A stretch of DNA of 64,000 bases from CAVQRC01 sp963715045 (lineage in GTDB: Bacteria > Planctomycetota > Planctomycetia > Pirellulales > Lacipirellulaceae): contig CAVQRC010000014.1 in NCBI GenBank assembly GCA_963715045.1, forward strand, positions 1 to 64,000, read 5' to 3'. Below are positions 42,869-51,757 of this stretch, piece after piece. The notes under the pieces are model-generated. The model was not told the DNA's origin. It saw only the letters and a program-made list of their open reading frames with translations, and searched no databases. Each line of letters opens with the position of its first letter. The stretch's first letter is position 1. A program made the position numbers and the translations under genes.

Positions 42869-45400
42869 TCACTCTTCTTCGGCCTGACCCCAGAGGAATT
42901 CGCCGTGCTCCAGCGACCAGTCGAGTCCGAAATAACCGGCCAATGCGATCGTGGCTCGTTCGTGACCGGCCTCGGGCGCTCGCAGCACGATGCAATCGGG
43001 ATAACGCACGAAGGGCTGGAACAGGGTCTGTTTGCACGACAACCGTAGCCCGCGGGTGCCGGTCGCCCCCATCGCGATGACGGACGCGACATGCGAATCC
43101 GGTCGCGGCCGCAGGAGGATGCACGCCAGGTCGTCTCCCGCCCATTCGTTGTCGCCAGCCTCGATCGAACCCGAGTGAACTTGTACCGGACTATCGGCGA
43201 GCAATCGCGACCACGCGGAATTCGTATCGGCGTTGCCGTACAGGATCACGGTCCGATCGGGAAAGTCGTTCGGTTCGAACCCCGTGTCGGCAATCACGTC
43301 CACGCTGGCGTTTCCGCGGTACCACAGCGATTCGGAGTCGAGACGAGCTTTCGCATACGTCCAGCGACGCTCCTCATCGGTACCACCCGTCCCGTACACC
43401 ATGACGAAGCGATTTCGCAGTTCATTCTTCGCCGATCCGTAACGCTGCGAACTCTTGCGAGACGGATCAGGTCGTGCCGCGATACGCCACCGATCGTTGT
43501 CTCGCTCGAGCCAGATCCGCCGGTCGTCGGCCGGGAAGGGAACTTCCGAGAGTTCCTGTCCATCCAGCACGATGCTCAGCGGCCCCGGATTTGGCAGATG
43601 ATGCAAGTCGAATCCGAGCACGGCCACATTGCTGGTGGTTCCTTCAAACCGCCGCTTGTTCGGCCACGTCATCACGCGGGCGTCGCTGACCTCGTGGAGC
43701 TTCAATTGAGCTTCGATGTGCAGCCAGTGACAGGAGCTGGATACACCCGGGTTGGCGGTCGCAAATTCCACCGACCGCACACTGTGCGAGGGAGGAAGCG
43801 CGTGCCGCGCGAAGCTGTCGTACATGTAAGGCCAATCCATGCACGCCGCGCCGCCGTCGTCGAACGGGTTGCTCCACCAATGGCCCTGCCCTGGTTCCTC
43901 GTGGTAGTCCCAGTCGTGATGGGTGTCCGTGAGCAGTTCCGCCATTTCCCGGGCTTGCGCGGCCGGCACGTTGTCGTCGCCGCCGCCATGCAGAATGTAG
44001 ATGCCCTGCTGCTGGAGATTGATCAGGAAATTTCGCGGATCCCCGATCACCCGCCCACGGTTCAAGAACTTCTCCAACTCCGTTGGCTCGGCCGAACCAC
44101 CTCGGTCCCGACTGGCGTAGCTGGTGTACGAAATCCACCCGGCGCTGGGACCGATCGCTGCGAACTTGTCGGGAAAGAGTGAGCCGAGGTGCCAGGTTCC
44201 GTGCCCGCCCATGGAGTGGCCCGTCAGATAGATCCGCGCCGGGTCGTGGGGCAGCAGCTCCTTCGCGTACTCCAGGACCTCCAGCGCGTCGGCCCGCCCC
44301 AGGTCTTCCCAGTCGAATCCGTACGGCCGTCGATTTGTGGGAGCGACCAGGTGCAGCCAGGATTTAGCCGAATACGAGTTGGCCTGACTGATCGCTTCTA
44401 CGGATGCGCCATGGCAGGAGAGCACCAGAGCCGGCGCAGGATCGTGTTCGGAAAGCGGCACCGCGGGTCGCAAGGCGAAGTATTGCACGCTGCCGTCGAG
44501 GTTGCTGACGAAGGTTCGTTTCTGCGCATCTTCCGCCCTCCGTCGCCGCAAGTCCAAAGTGATGGAGTGGATTGGCGATTCGTTTGCCGCCGCGGCGATC
44601 TCGAGACGGCAGGTAATCGGGTCTGCGGCGGCCGCGATCGGAGTGGATTGGATGCGAAAGCCGACTTTGCGAATGCTCAGTGGCGGCAACGGCGGCACGG
44701 GCGTGGCGGTTCTTGTGAGCTCGTCACCGCGACTGACGAGGGTGAGGTTGTCGACCACCCGATGCGTCGCGTTGACCAGGATGACGGCTGCCCACGTATC
44801 GCTGGGCTGGCCGACCAATAAGTCCGGCAGCGTGGCATCGCCGGCGAGGATGAACGTTTCTGCTGGCGGCGGGTACAGGCGAACCTGGATTCCCGCCCGT
44901 CCGTTGCGAAAGAGAATGCCGTTGTTGCCAGCCTTGAGTAGCACGGGGATGTGGTAATAGTCGTAACCGTAGAGATTCGACGTATGGGGAATGCCGTTGA
45001 CGAACAGGCCATTGTGGCTCCTGCCGTGCAGGATCATCACCTGCTCCGAATCGACCTGGAGCGGCACGTAGAGATAGGCGTCGCGTCCCATGACCTCGCG
45101 ATCCACTCCCCCGGACTCATTCAACTCGACCGCCCGCCAGGGATGTTCCTCGCCATCCCCCAGTTCCAGCGGCTGGCCATCCTGGGGTGCGAGAGCTTCA
45201 ATTCCTTCGCGGACCATCAAGGCTTCGAGTGGATCGTAGCGGTCGATCCCACGGCGACGAAAGCTGCGGACGTCTGTCAACACGAAGCCTTTGCGGGGGA
45301 TGAGTTCGCCGTTCTCATCTGCGGCGAAGGCGGGGCTGCGGTGGAGCAGAATTGAGGAGACGACAGTGGCGAGGATTATCGCAACGAGGGAGTACTTCAT
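42869..45400 (-). CDS. Large secreted alpha/beta-hydrolase (esterase/peptidase-like)
   Basis: An intact 843-residue protein with signal peptide (YSLVAIILATVVSSILLHRS). The middle carries the serine hydrolase core: RIYLTGHSMGGHGTWHLGSL (nucleophile Ser in GHSMGG), IGPSAGWISYTSYASRD, and a likely acid and base in YILHGGGDDNVPAAQAREMA and YHEEPGQGHWW. The flanking N-terminal 300 residues are beta-rich, and the C-terminal 250 residues form further domains. The family is that of prolyl-oligopeptidase-like or polysaccharide esterases in planctomycetes. A carbohydrate esterase role fits the locus, which is inference. Confidence 0.8.
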   Translation of the reverse strand: MKYSLVAIILATVVSSILLHRSPAFAADENGELIPRKGFVLTDVRSFRRRGIDRYDPLEALMVREGIEALAPQDGQPLELGDGEEHPWRAVELNESGGVDREVMGRDAYLYVPLQVDSEQVMILHGRSHNGLFVNGIPHTSNLYGYDYYHIPVLLKAGNNGILFRNGRAGIQVRLYPPPAETFILAGDATLPDLLVGQPSDTWAAVILVNATHRVVDNLTLVSRGDELTRTATPVPPLPPLSIRKVGFRIQSTPIAAAADPITCRLEIAAAANESPIHSITLDLRRRRAEDAQKRTFVSNLDGSVQYFALRPAVPLSEHDPAPALVLSCHGASVEAISQANSYSAKSWLHLVAPTNRRPYGFDWEDLGRADALEVLEYAKELLPHDPARIYLTGHSMGGHGTWHLGSLFPDKFAAIGPSAGWISYTSYASRDRGGSAEPTELEKFLNRGRVIGDPRNFLINLQQQGIYILHGGGDDNVPAAQAREMAELLTDTHHDWDYHEEPGQGHWWSNPFDDGGAACMDWPYMYDSFARHALPPSHSVRSVEFATANPGVSSSCHWLHIEAQLKLHEVSDARVMTWPNKRRFEGTTSNVAVLGFDLHHLPNPGPLSIVLDGQELSEVPFPADDRRIWLERDNDRWRIAARPDPSRKSSQRYGSAKNELRNRFVMVYGTGGTDEERRWTYAKARLDSESLWYRGNASVDVIADTGFEPNDFPDRTVILYGNADTNSAWSRLLADSPVQVHSGSIEAGDNEWAGDDLACILLRPRPDSHVASVIAMGATGTRGLRLSCKQTLFQPFVRYPDCIVLRAPEAGHERATIALAGYFGLDWSLEHGEFLWGQAEEE

Positions 45401-45439
45401 TCGGGTGCGGTGGCCTCTTTACGGGTAACATCATCCACG

Positions 45440-45473
45440 AAAAACGCCCCTTGATCTGGGGATCAAGGGGCGT
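45440..45473 (-). terminator. Intrinsic terminator of the cold-shock gene
   Basis: A perfect 13-bp stem ACGCCCCTTGATC/GATCAAGGGGCGT with a four-base loop, followed on the minus strand by TTTTT. It lies after the cold-shock stop and before the esterase start, separating their transcription. Confidence 0.8.
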
Positions 45474-45531
45474 GTGTCACGATATGTTTCGCTACAGATT
45501 GACCTGTCGGGTGGTGAACCGACAGAAAAAC

Positions 45532-45732
45532 CTACTGGGCCAGACGCACGGAAACGGCACAAGGCCCTTTCTGACCTTGCCCAACCTGATACTCGACGAC
45601 TTGGCCTTCGGAGAGTTGTTCAATCGTGGTCCCCTGAATCTCGGAGTGATGGAAGAACAGATCTCCCCGCTCACCCTCGATGAAACCGAAGCCCTTCTCC
45701 GACAAAACTTTCTTGATCTTACCTTCTGGCAT
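45532..45732 (-). CDS. CspA-type cold-shock protein
   Basis: 66 residues from ATG 45732. The alternative ATG at 45744 sits upstream of, and supplies, the GGAGG ribosome site, which favours the inner start. It carries KGFGFIEGE (RNP-1-like) and DLFFHHSEIQG (RNP-2-like), the nucleic-acid-binding surfaces of CspA proteins. It binds single-stranded RNA/DNA in the cytoplasm. A monocistronic unit ended by the strong hairpin. Confidence 0.9.
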   Translation of the reverse strand: MPEGKIKKVLSEKGFGFIEGERGDLFFHHSEIQGTTIEQLSEGQVVEYQVGQGQKGPCAVSVRLAQ

Positions 45733-45849
45733 TACTGCCTCCATGAAGCTGGGACTTGGGCCGGCGACAAATGGCTCCTAACGGAGCTGATCGCTGACCC
45801 GGAAAAAAAGAGGAGCAGAATACCAAAAAGTGATTTGGGGTCCTTCTGA

Positions 45850-46618
45850 CGCGGCAGGATTATGCAGCGTGCCACGCGACGGAGGAAGCTTTTAGCAAGA
45901 GTCTGGACATTATTTCACTGTCTGTTCATCGCTGCTCATTGCGATACGACGCACCGCCAACGTAGCACAGACCCGGCCCCAGGGATATAGCACCGCGGCA
46001 AAAGTGCTAGCTGCGACCGGTAAACCGAGGATTTTGCCCTCGTTGTTCTCCTCTTAGCGATCCACAGGCCGAGAGGCCGCCACAGAGATCGCCGAGGACA
46101 CAGCGCACCGGGGCGGGGACCGGATTGCATCCCAGCAGCGGTCCGTTTGGCGATTTCGCTCGGTGCCCTCTTCTTTCTCTGTGGCTTTCCTTCGATCTGT
46201 CCGGTTTGGCCAGGGAATCAGGCTGCGACGGCGAGCGAGTTGAGGTCTCTGTGGCTCAACACGCGGAGATCTACAGAACAACGAGGGCCAATGCACTGAA
46301 TCAGGTCAATCCAACTCGCGACCCATTGGTCGTGTCTTTCGCGTCTTTCATGGTTTTCGCACAGAACGGATCGTTGGCAACTCGACGCACCGTGGCTCCC
46401 GCGACACTAACCGACGCCGCTGAACTTAGCGTTGGTTAAGGGATGGTGAAGCTGCGTTACTTGGCGGGCAGCGACGGCGCTGGGAGCGATGCGAATTTGA
46501 TTGCCTGGGTGGATCCACTGTGTTACGTTTGGTGCCGCCAGCCTGCTGGAACTCCCACGGTTGGATCAACGCCAGGAATTCCACGGCAGGATTCAACATC
46601 ACACGGAGCGTTGCAGAC
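45850..46618. other. Long intergenic stretch without supported gene
   Basis: No protein supported. Contains CACAGAGATCGCCGAGGACACAG-like and TTCTCTGTGGC sequences facing each other, i.e. diverged inverted CACAGAG repeats, a frequent kind of intergenic filler. The region also holds the promoters of csp (left) and the DUF1559 gene (right). Confidence 0.4.
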
Positions 46619-47524
46619 ATGATTCAGCCTCTTCGCCGTGAGCCTTTTCGCCGTCAGGGGCTTCGATCGATCGGGTTTACGCTGGTTGAGTTGCTGGTGG
46701 TGATCGCCATTATCGGAGTCCTGGTCGGCCTGTTGATGCCGGCCGTACAGTCTGCGCGCGACGCCGCGCAGCGCACTCAGTGCAGCAGCAACCTCAAGCA
46801 GCTTGGTCTGGCACTACACGGCTACCACAACGTCTTCATGACGTTTCCTCCCGGCTCATCGTACGGAGACGATGACTACGGTTGGGGGAGCATGATTCTA
46901 CCCATGCTGGAAGAAGCCGCGATCTATGAGCGGATCGACTTTGCCAGCGACGGCCCAGAGGCGACGATCCCTTTGCAGCCCGGCGTTACGGACCAGGTGC
47001 TCTCCGTCTACCTCTGCCCGTCGAATTCAAGCGGCCTGCTCACGAGCCCCATTCGCCCTGCCGCCGGGCATCGGGGTGTCGATCTCGGAGGCCACGCCAG
47101 GAGCGATTACAAGGGTTGCCTGGGAAGCCAGGGCAGCGCTATCACCGGGATGTTCGGTAAGATCAAGAACTATGCCAAGCCGACGCGTATCCGAGATGTG
47201 CTCGATGGGACGACCCATACCTTCGCCGTAGGTGAGGCCTACACCAGGTGGATGATCGAGATCGATGGACCAGACCACCCGAATGCGTATGACTTCGGAG
47301 TGTGGGTCGGCACGAACAATCAGCATCAGAACGTGATTGCTGAATCCGCGTTGCAGCACATTCCCAACGGCGATCGGGACGACTCCTTTGCGAGTTCCCA
47401 TGCGGGGGTTGTGCAAATGGCGTTCGCCGACGGATCCGTGCAGACCATTTCCGAAAACGTCGACATGGTCACGTACCAGTATCTGGGGGACAAGGCCGAC
47501 GGCAACACGGTGGGCGATTTTTGA
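46619..47524 (+). CDS. DUF1559 type-II-pseudopilin-like protein (2)
   Basis: Start at 46619 (IQPLRREPFRRQGLRSIGF), which places the prepilin site G/FTLVELLVVIAIIGVLVGLL after a basic leader. The domain has CSSNLKQLGLALHGYHNVFM, DVLDGTTHTFAVGEAYTRWM and SSHAGVVQMAFADGSVQTIS, classic DUF1559 motifs ending in an ADGS box. It pairs with the next lipoprotein gene, as does the copy at 29661-30608. Confidence 0.92.
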   Translation: MIQPLRREPFRRQGLRSIGFTLVELLVVIAIIGVLVGLLMPAVQSARDAAQRTQCSSNLKQLGLALHGYHNVFMTFPPGSSYGDDDYGWGSMILPMLEEAAIYERIDFASDGPEATIPLQPGVTDQVLSVYLCPSNSSGLLTSPIRPAAGHRGVDLGGHARSDYKGCLGSQGSAITGMFGKIKNYAKPTRIRDVLDGTTHTFAVGEAYTRWMIEIDGPDHPNAYDFGVWVGTNNQHQNVIAESALQHIPNGDRDDSFASSHAGVVQMAFADGSVQTISENVDMVTYQYLGDKADGNTVGDF

Positions 47525-47541
47525 GGTCGAACCAGGTGGAC

Positions 47542-48003
47542 ATGCACCCTGCCCCGAAGATCGATGGGAACGTGCCGAACACAGCAGTAAGTTGCCGCGC
47601 CGTGCTTGCGGTGGGCATGCCGGCCATCGTTGGCATGGTGTTGTATGGTTGTCGTCCCAGCTACAAGCTGGATGTCGCTCCCGTCAGCGGCACGGTTCGA
47701 TGTAACGGCAGAGTGGTAACCGAGGGTTATGTGCTTTTTACGCCGATCCCCAAGCCGGGAGCCGATCGTTCGTCATCGGGGAAGTCGGCTTACGGCAACA
47801 TCAGTCCGGACGGTACGTATACGCTCACGACTTACGATCCGGCAGACGGCGCCTTGATCGGCAGCCACGAAGTGCGAGTCTACAAGCCCGATCCTGAAGA
47901 TGACGAACAGGTCGTCATCGATCCGTTCGTGTGCGGAAACACCGTACTTGTTGTGGAAGTCAAGCTTGGAACGAACGCACTCGATCTTGACTTGACGCAT
48001 TGA
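47542..48003 (+). CDS. Carboxypeptidase-regulatory-like lipoprotein (2)
   Basis: Start at 47542 (or GTG 47536), 18 bases after the DUF1559 stop. The lipobox is in AVGMPAIVGMVLYGCR. The mature part of about 125 residues has VSGTVRCNGRVVTEGYVLFT and GNISPDGTYTLTTYDPADGA, the DUF1559-partner beta-sandwich. Same order and strand relation as the 29-30 kb pair, supporting functional coupling. Confidence 0.82.
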   Translation: MHPAPKIDGNVPNTAVSCRAVLAVGMPAIVGMVLYGCRPSYKLDVAPVSGTVRCNGRVVTEGYVLFTPIPKPGADRSSSGKSAYGNISPDGTYTLTTYDPADGALIGSHEVRVYKPDPEDDEQVVIDPFVCGNTVLVVEVKLGTNALDLDLTH

Positions 48004-48171
48004 CCCATCGCCTAACGGCGTCAGCGTTCAACTTTGAGACCGCCAGGATCGGGAACGCGGTGCCACGGCCGGCCAGAACTCTTGAAACGTCGTTGCCAGA
48101 CCGGTCTTTCGCACCTTGTTTCCTGGCCATCGAAGGCCTCAATCGGGGATTGAAAAACGCTCGAAGCACTT

Positions 48172-49710
48172 GTGTCCGGCTCTCCGAAACCTGACGCGAT
48201 TCCTTCCGCGGCACGCCAGTCCCTGAAACTGTCTTGCCTGTGGAGCCCTGTCGACATCGGATTTCTGGTTTGCTTCCGCATCTTCTTTGGCGGCGTGATG
48301 GTCTATCAGGTCGGCTCGCAGTGGGCCGACGGATGGATCGACTTCTTCTATGTGCAGCCCGTTTTTCATTTCACGTATCCCGGCTTCGGTTGGGTTCGAC
48401 CCTGGCCCGGCTCGGCGATGCACGCCCACTTTCTCATCATGGGGGTTGCCGCCGCGGCCATCTTGTTCGGGCTGTTTTACCGGCTCAGCGCCTTCGTGTT
48501 CTGGTTCACGTTTACGCATACCTTTCTCATCGAAAAAGCCCTCTATCAAAACCACTACTACCTGCTCTGCCTGATCAGCTTTCTGTTGATCTTTCTGCCC
48601 GCCCACACCGCGCTGTCGCTCGACGCGCTCCGTCGCCCCAGTCTCCGCTGCCAGGTAACGCCAATTTGGACCCTGTGGCTTCTCCGGACTCAAATCGCCA
48701 TCCCCTATTTTTTCGGAGGGGTCGCCAAAATCAACAGCGATTGGCTTCAGGGTATGCCGCTGCGGCTGTGGCTGGGCAGGCATACGGGCTTCCCTGCGGT
48801 CGCACAGTTGTTGTCCGAAGACACAGTCGCGTACCTGTTCTCGTATGGTGGTCTGTGTTTCGACCTGTTGATCGTGCCATGCCTGCTGTGGGAGCGGACC
48901 CGCCGAATCGCCTTCCTGCTCTCCGTCCTGTTTCACTTGACCAACGCGGCGTTGTTCGATATCGGTATTTTCCCCTGGTTTATGATCGGGGCCACGCTGG
49001 TCTTCTTTCCCCCTGACTGGCCTCGCAAGTGCGTGCGTCAGCCGTCGCTTCCCCGTGCGGATCTTCAGCCGTACCGGGGACCACTTTCGAAACGCAACAA
49101 GCTCACGGCCGGACTCCTGGGCCTTTATCTTTCCTGGCAACTCCTATTCCCGTTGCGTCATCTGCTCTATCCCGGAGATCCAAGTTGGACCGAGGAGGGG
49201 CACCATTTCGCCTGGCACATGATGCTTCGGGAGAAAGACGTCGGCATTCGGTTTTACGTTCGCAACCCGGCGAACGGTGAGCAGGGAATGGTGAAGGTAA
49301 GCTCCTTCTTGAACTATCGTCAGCTCAGCCGGATGGGTAAGGATGCCGACATGATCCTGCAATTCGTTCACTTCGTGAAAGATCACTACCGAGAGCATGG
49401 CCAGGGCGATCTGGAGATTCGTGTGCTGGCGCTGGTCTCGCTCAACGGGCGAAAGCCGCAGTTGATGCTCGATCCGCAGGTCGACTTCACGAAAGTCGCA
49501 CGGACGTGGCGACCGCAGCCCTGGATCCTGCCGCTCGTTGAACCACTCTGCATTCCGAGTTGGAGTGTGCCGCTCGACAAGTGGGAGGATGTTCTGGATC
49601 TGGATGTGCCGGCGGACGTGTTTGGTGACAGGCTAGAGGATCGCGACCGAACTCCGACGGAGGAGCGCGGCCCCCTTTCGAATCGCTATACTGTACAAGG
49701 GCGTAGTTGA
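48172..49710 (+). CDS. Vitamin-K-dependent gamma-carboxylase-like (HTTM) membrane protein
   Basis: 512 residues from GTG 48172. The N-terminal half is a multi-helix membrane domain with IEKALYQNHYYLLCLISF, IPYFFGGVAKINSDWLQGMP and LFHLTNAALFDIGIFPWFMI, matching the HTTM domain of gamma-glutamyl carboxylases. The lysine in VAKINSDW and the histidine of NHYYL correspond in context to conserved family residues. The C-terminal half is a soluble region (HHFAWHMMLREKDVGIRFYV) like the beta-domain of the animal enzyme. Bacterial homologues may carboxylate Glu or catalyse other quinone-linked chemistry. It lies after the DUF1559/lipoprotein pair and before an LRR lipoprotein. Confidence 0.85.
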   Translation: MSGSPKPDAIPSAARQSLKLSCLWSPVDIGFLVCFRIFFGGVMVYQVGSQWADGWIDFFYVQPVFHFTYPGFGWVRPWPGSAMHAHFLIMGVAAAAILFGLFYRLSAFVFWFTFTHTFLIEKALYQNHYYLLCLISFLLIFLPAHTALSLDALRRPSLRCQVTPIWTLWLLRTQIAIPYFFGGVAKINSDWLQGMPLRLWLGRHTGFPAVAQLLSEDTVAYLFSYGGLCFDLLIVPCLLWERTRRIAFLLSVLFHLTNAALFDIGIFPWFMIGATLVFFPPDWPRKCVRQPSLPRADLQPYRGPLSKRNKLTAGLLGLYLSWQLLFPLRHLLYPGDPSWTEEGHHFAWHMMLREKDVGIRFYVRNPANGEQGMVKVSSFLNYRQLSRMGKDADMILQFVHFVKDHYREHGQGDLEIRVLALVSLNGRKPQLMLDPQVDFTKVARTWRPQPWILPLVEPLCIPSWSVPLDKWEDVLDLDVPADVFGDRLEDRDRTPTEERGPLSNRYTVQGRS

Positions 49711-49846
49711 AGTTGTGTTCCTGGCCAACACGCGTTTCAAAGTCAGCCGCGGGCGCCCGCCGACCGAAAGACAAGTTGGCAAAGACACGTTCTCGAACGA
49801 TTTCTACAGATCCGAGGAGCGGTCCACGCAACGGGACCAGTTCGTG

Positions 49847-50821
49847 ATGCCTTGTAACAGGGCTTGTATCGCAGCGGACGTGTCACTCGCACACCGATCC
49901 CCAATCCTGCTGTTGACGCAGCTGATTGTTCTTTCCGCCGGGTGTAGCGGTGGAGCCGTCGTCTCCGAGGAACAAGCTGCGTACGAGGCAATCCAGAGTG
50001 TGGACGGTGCCAGGATCACGATCAGTGAGGACGGCAACGTGGTGAAAGTCGTGGCCCGCGGTCCTCAGATGACCGACGCCCAGGCCGCACACTTGACGGC
50101 ATTCTCCCAACTCCGCAACCTGCAGGTTGAAGGGAGTGCAATCACCGATGCTGGTCTCGAGGCTCTGCGAGATATGAAGAATCTGGAGACGCTCCGCGCC
50201 GAACGCACGAGTATCAGCGACGCGGGTATGCGTCACCTGGCGGAGATGACGGGGCTTCGGGAGCTGTTCGTCGCCGGCTGTCCGCTGTCAGACGCGGGAC
50301 TGGCACCTCTTGGTGAATTGACAAAGCTCAAGTTATTGAACTTGAATGAAACCAGCGTCACAGACGCGGGACTGCAACATCTCGCGGGACTTACCAAGTT
50401 GGAATCACTCTACTTGCGAAGCACCAAAGTTCGCGGGCGGGGCCTGCAGCACCTGGTGAACCTGGAGAATTTGAGGCTCCTTAACCTGGGTAGTCCCAGC
50501 GTTACTGACGCCTCACTCGAATTCGCAGGGCAGTTCGAGAATCTGGAAATGCTCTACCTGGACACATCGGCGATCAGTGACGCGGGTGTTTCAACTCTGA
50601 TGGAAAGCCTCCGGCAGAGGGCATCGGGAATCAAAGGCTTGTTTCTGGAACAGACGCAGCTCACCGACGCGGCGGTAGAGCCGCTGTTGCAGTTGGCAAA
50701 CCTCAAGGACCTCACGCTCGTTCACCTGCATGCGACTCAGATCACCAAGCCGGCTTTCATGAAGCTCGTCAAGAGCATGCCGGATGTCAGCTTCGTGGCG
50801 GATTATCCGGCCGCTCCCTAG
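49847..50821 (+). CDS. Leucine-rich-repeat lipoprotein
   Basis: Start at 49847, with lipobox VLSAGC in LLLTQLIVLSAGCSGG. About 300 mature residues in tandem cysteine-poor LRR units of 23-24 residues, each with DAGL(x)xL: ITDAGLEALRDMKNLETLR, ISDAGMRHLAEMTGLRELF, LSDAGLAPLGELTKLKLLN, VTDAGLQHLAGLTKLESLY. The repeat type is common in planctomycete lipoproteins and suggests a binding scaffold at the outer membrane. It lies about 136 bases after the carboxylase-like gene on the same strand. The longer open frame from 49715 is less likely. Confidence 0.85.
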   Translation: MPCNRACIAADVSLAHRSPILLLTQLIVLSAGCSGGAVVSEEQAAYEAIQSVDGARITISEDGNVVKVVARGPQMTDAQAAHLTAFSQLRNLQVEGSAITDAGLEALRDMKNLETLRAERTSISDAGMRHLAEMTGLRELFVAGCPLSDAGLAPLGELTKLKLLNLNETSVTDAGLQHLAGLTKLESLYLRSTKVRGRGLQHLVNLENLRLLNLGSPSVTDASLEFAGQFENLEMLYLDTSAISDAGVSTLMESLRQRASGIKGLFLEQTQLTDAAVEPLLQLANLKDLTLVHLHATQITKPAFMKLVKSMPDVSFVADYPAAP

Positions 50822-50836
50822 CTGAGGCGAAATCAC

Positions 50837-50861
50837 GAACGCATCAGCATGACATGCGTTC
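50837..50861. terminator. Bidirectional hairpin between convergent genes
   Basis: GAACGCAT/ATGCGTTC forms a perfect 8-bp stem with a nine-base loop exactly in the gap between the convergent LRR and VanZ-like genes. No T tract follows, so it may be a weak or Rho-assisted terminator. Confidence 0.4.
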
Positions 50862-50882
50862 TGAAACGTCACGGGAGTTGCT

Positions 50883-51299
50883 CTAAACGCTTTGAATTAA
50901 GCGCCACAGTGGCGGCAGCGAACCACAGATGCCGACCAGGAGAATGGACGTCCAAACCAGGCGTCGCCGAGCGGAGACCGTGGTCCACAGAGTTCCCGCC
51001 GTAACCCCCACCAGATTGGCGACCGCGTCCGACCAGCACGATTCCCGGCCAAAGCAGCTCTGGATGGGTTCTGCCAACACACTGAACGCGATCAACGCCA
51101 ACCACACCAGGATGCGGGAGTTGCCGCGACCAAGACGCCTGGCTGCCAGGCGATGAATTCCGACGGCGAACAGAGCGAACGAAGGCAGGTGGGCGAGATC
51201 GAGAACGGTCGCGCCGACCCGGCCCGTCGACGGGAGTGGAAGGAACAGCAGCCCGAGCCAGATGGCAGAGACAACAATCACGGCGACTCGTCGATTCAA
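50883..51299 (-). CDS. VanZ-like membrane protein
   Basis: 138 residues with four helices: AVIVVSAIWLGLLFLPLPST, LDLAHLPSFALFAVGIHRL, LVWLALIAFSVLAEPIQSCF and LVWTSILLVGICGSLPPLW. The HxxxF and E-x-x-Q pattern (DLAHLPSFALFA and LAEPIQSCFGRESCWSDAVA) matches VanZ-family proteins of mostly unknown function in envelope stress or resistance. It lies upstream of the polysaccharide export gene's end, on the same strand but separated by mobile-element debris. Confidence 0.8.
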   Translation of the reverse strand: MNRRVAVIVVSAIWLGLLFLPLPSTGRVGATVLDLAHLPSFALFAVGIHRLAARRLGRGNSRILVWLALIAFSVLAEPIQSCFGRESCWSDAVANLVGVTAGTLWTTVSARRRLVWTSILLVGICGSLPPLWRLIQSV

Positions 51300-51512
51300 A
51301 CGCCTGGCCCCCTGTTGAGTCGTGGTTGCGTTCCCGCCCCGAACCTGCCAGCCGCCAGTGGTCGGGAACCGGAACCTGATGCCCAGTATGCATGCGACGC
51401 GGCGAGTTTGCTTTCCGCAATTCGCCGGCGAAGGACCGCGATGACAGCGACCCGTGACGATCGTGCCGGTCGCACCGGATTAGTGAGCTGCGGGGCGCCG
51501 AAGCCGCCTGCC

Positions 51513-51664
51513 GATCGTGGGGGGGTGCAGGAACGCGCTTATTTATGTCGCTGAAGCGGCCCAGCTTCGAATGACTAAGGACTAATGACGAGGGAATTCC
51601 CAATGACGAATTCCCAACAAGATGCCGGACGTCCGCAACGGCGTTCCTGCACCCGATCGTGGGG
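51513..51664. mobile_element. Non-autonomous MITE-like element with target duplication
   Basis: The 132-bp element at 51523-51654 has perfect 14-bp terminal inverted repeats GGGTGCAGGAACGC (51523-51536) and GCGTTCCTGCACCC (51641-51654). It is bounded by a perfect 10-bp direct repeat GATCGTGGGG at 51513-51522 and 51655-51664, as expected of a target-site duplication. The inside has no coding capacity and includes GGGAATTCCC palindromic units. A transposase would have to act in trans. Confidence 0.7.
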
Positions 51665-51757
51665 TTCGCTCGCGCGACGAGCCTGCTCCGAGTCCTGATC
51701 CCTGATCCCCGACCCCTGATCCCCGACCCCTGATTCTTCAAGAGCACTAGGGCAGAC
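51660..51757. repeat. Dispersed repeat, copy 2 (partner at 12044-12160)
   Basis: Begins GGTTCGCTCGCGCGACGAGC, continues CTCCGAGTCCTGATCCCTGA and tandem CCCCGACCCCTGAT units, then AGAGCACTAGG, overlapping the stop codon of the export-protein gene. The repeated unit inside is a simple degenerate CTGATCCC(CGA) array. Confidence 0.55.

Noticed and set aside
51500..51750. A CRISPR array
   Set aside because: The repeats are simple CTGATCCC-like units and MITE ends, without regularly spaced unique spacers; no cas genes are present.
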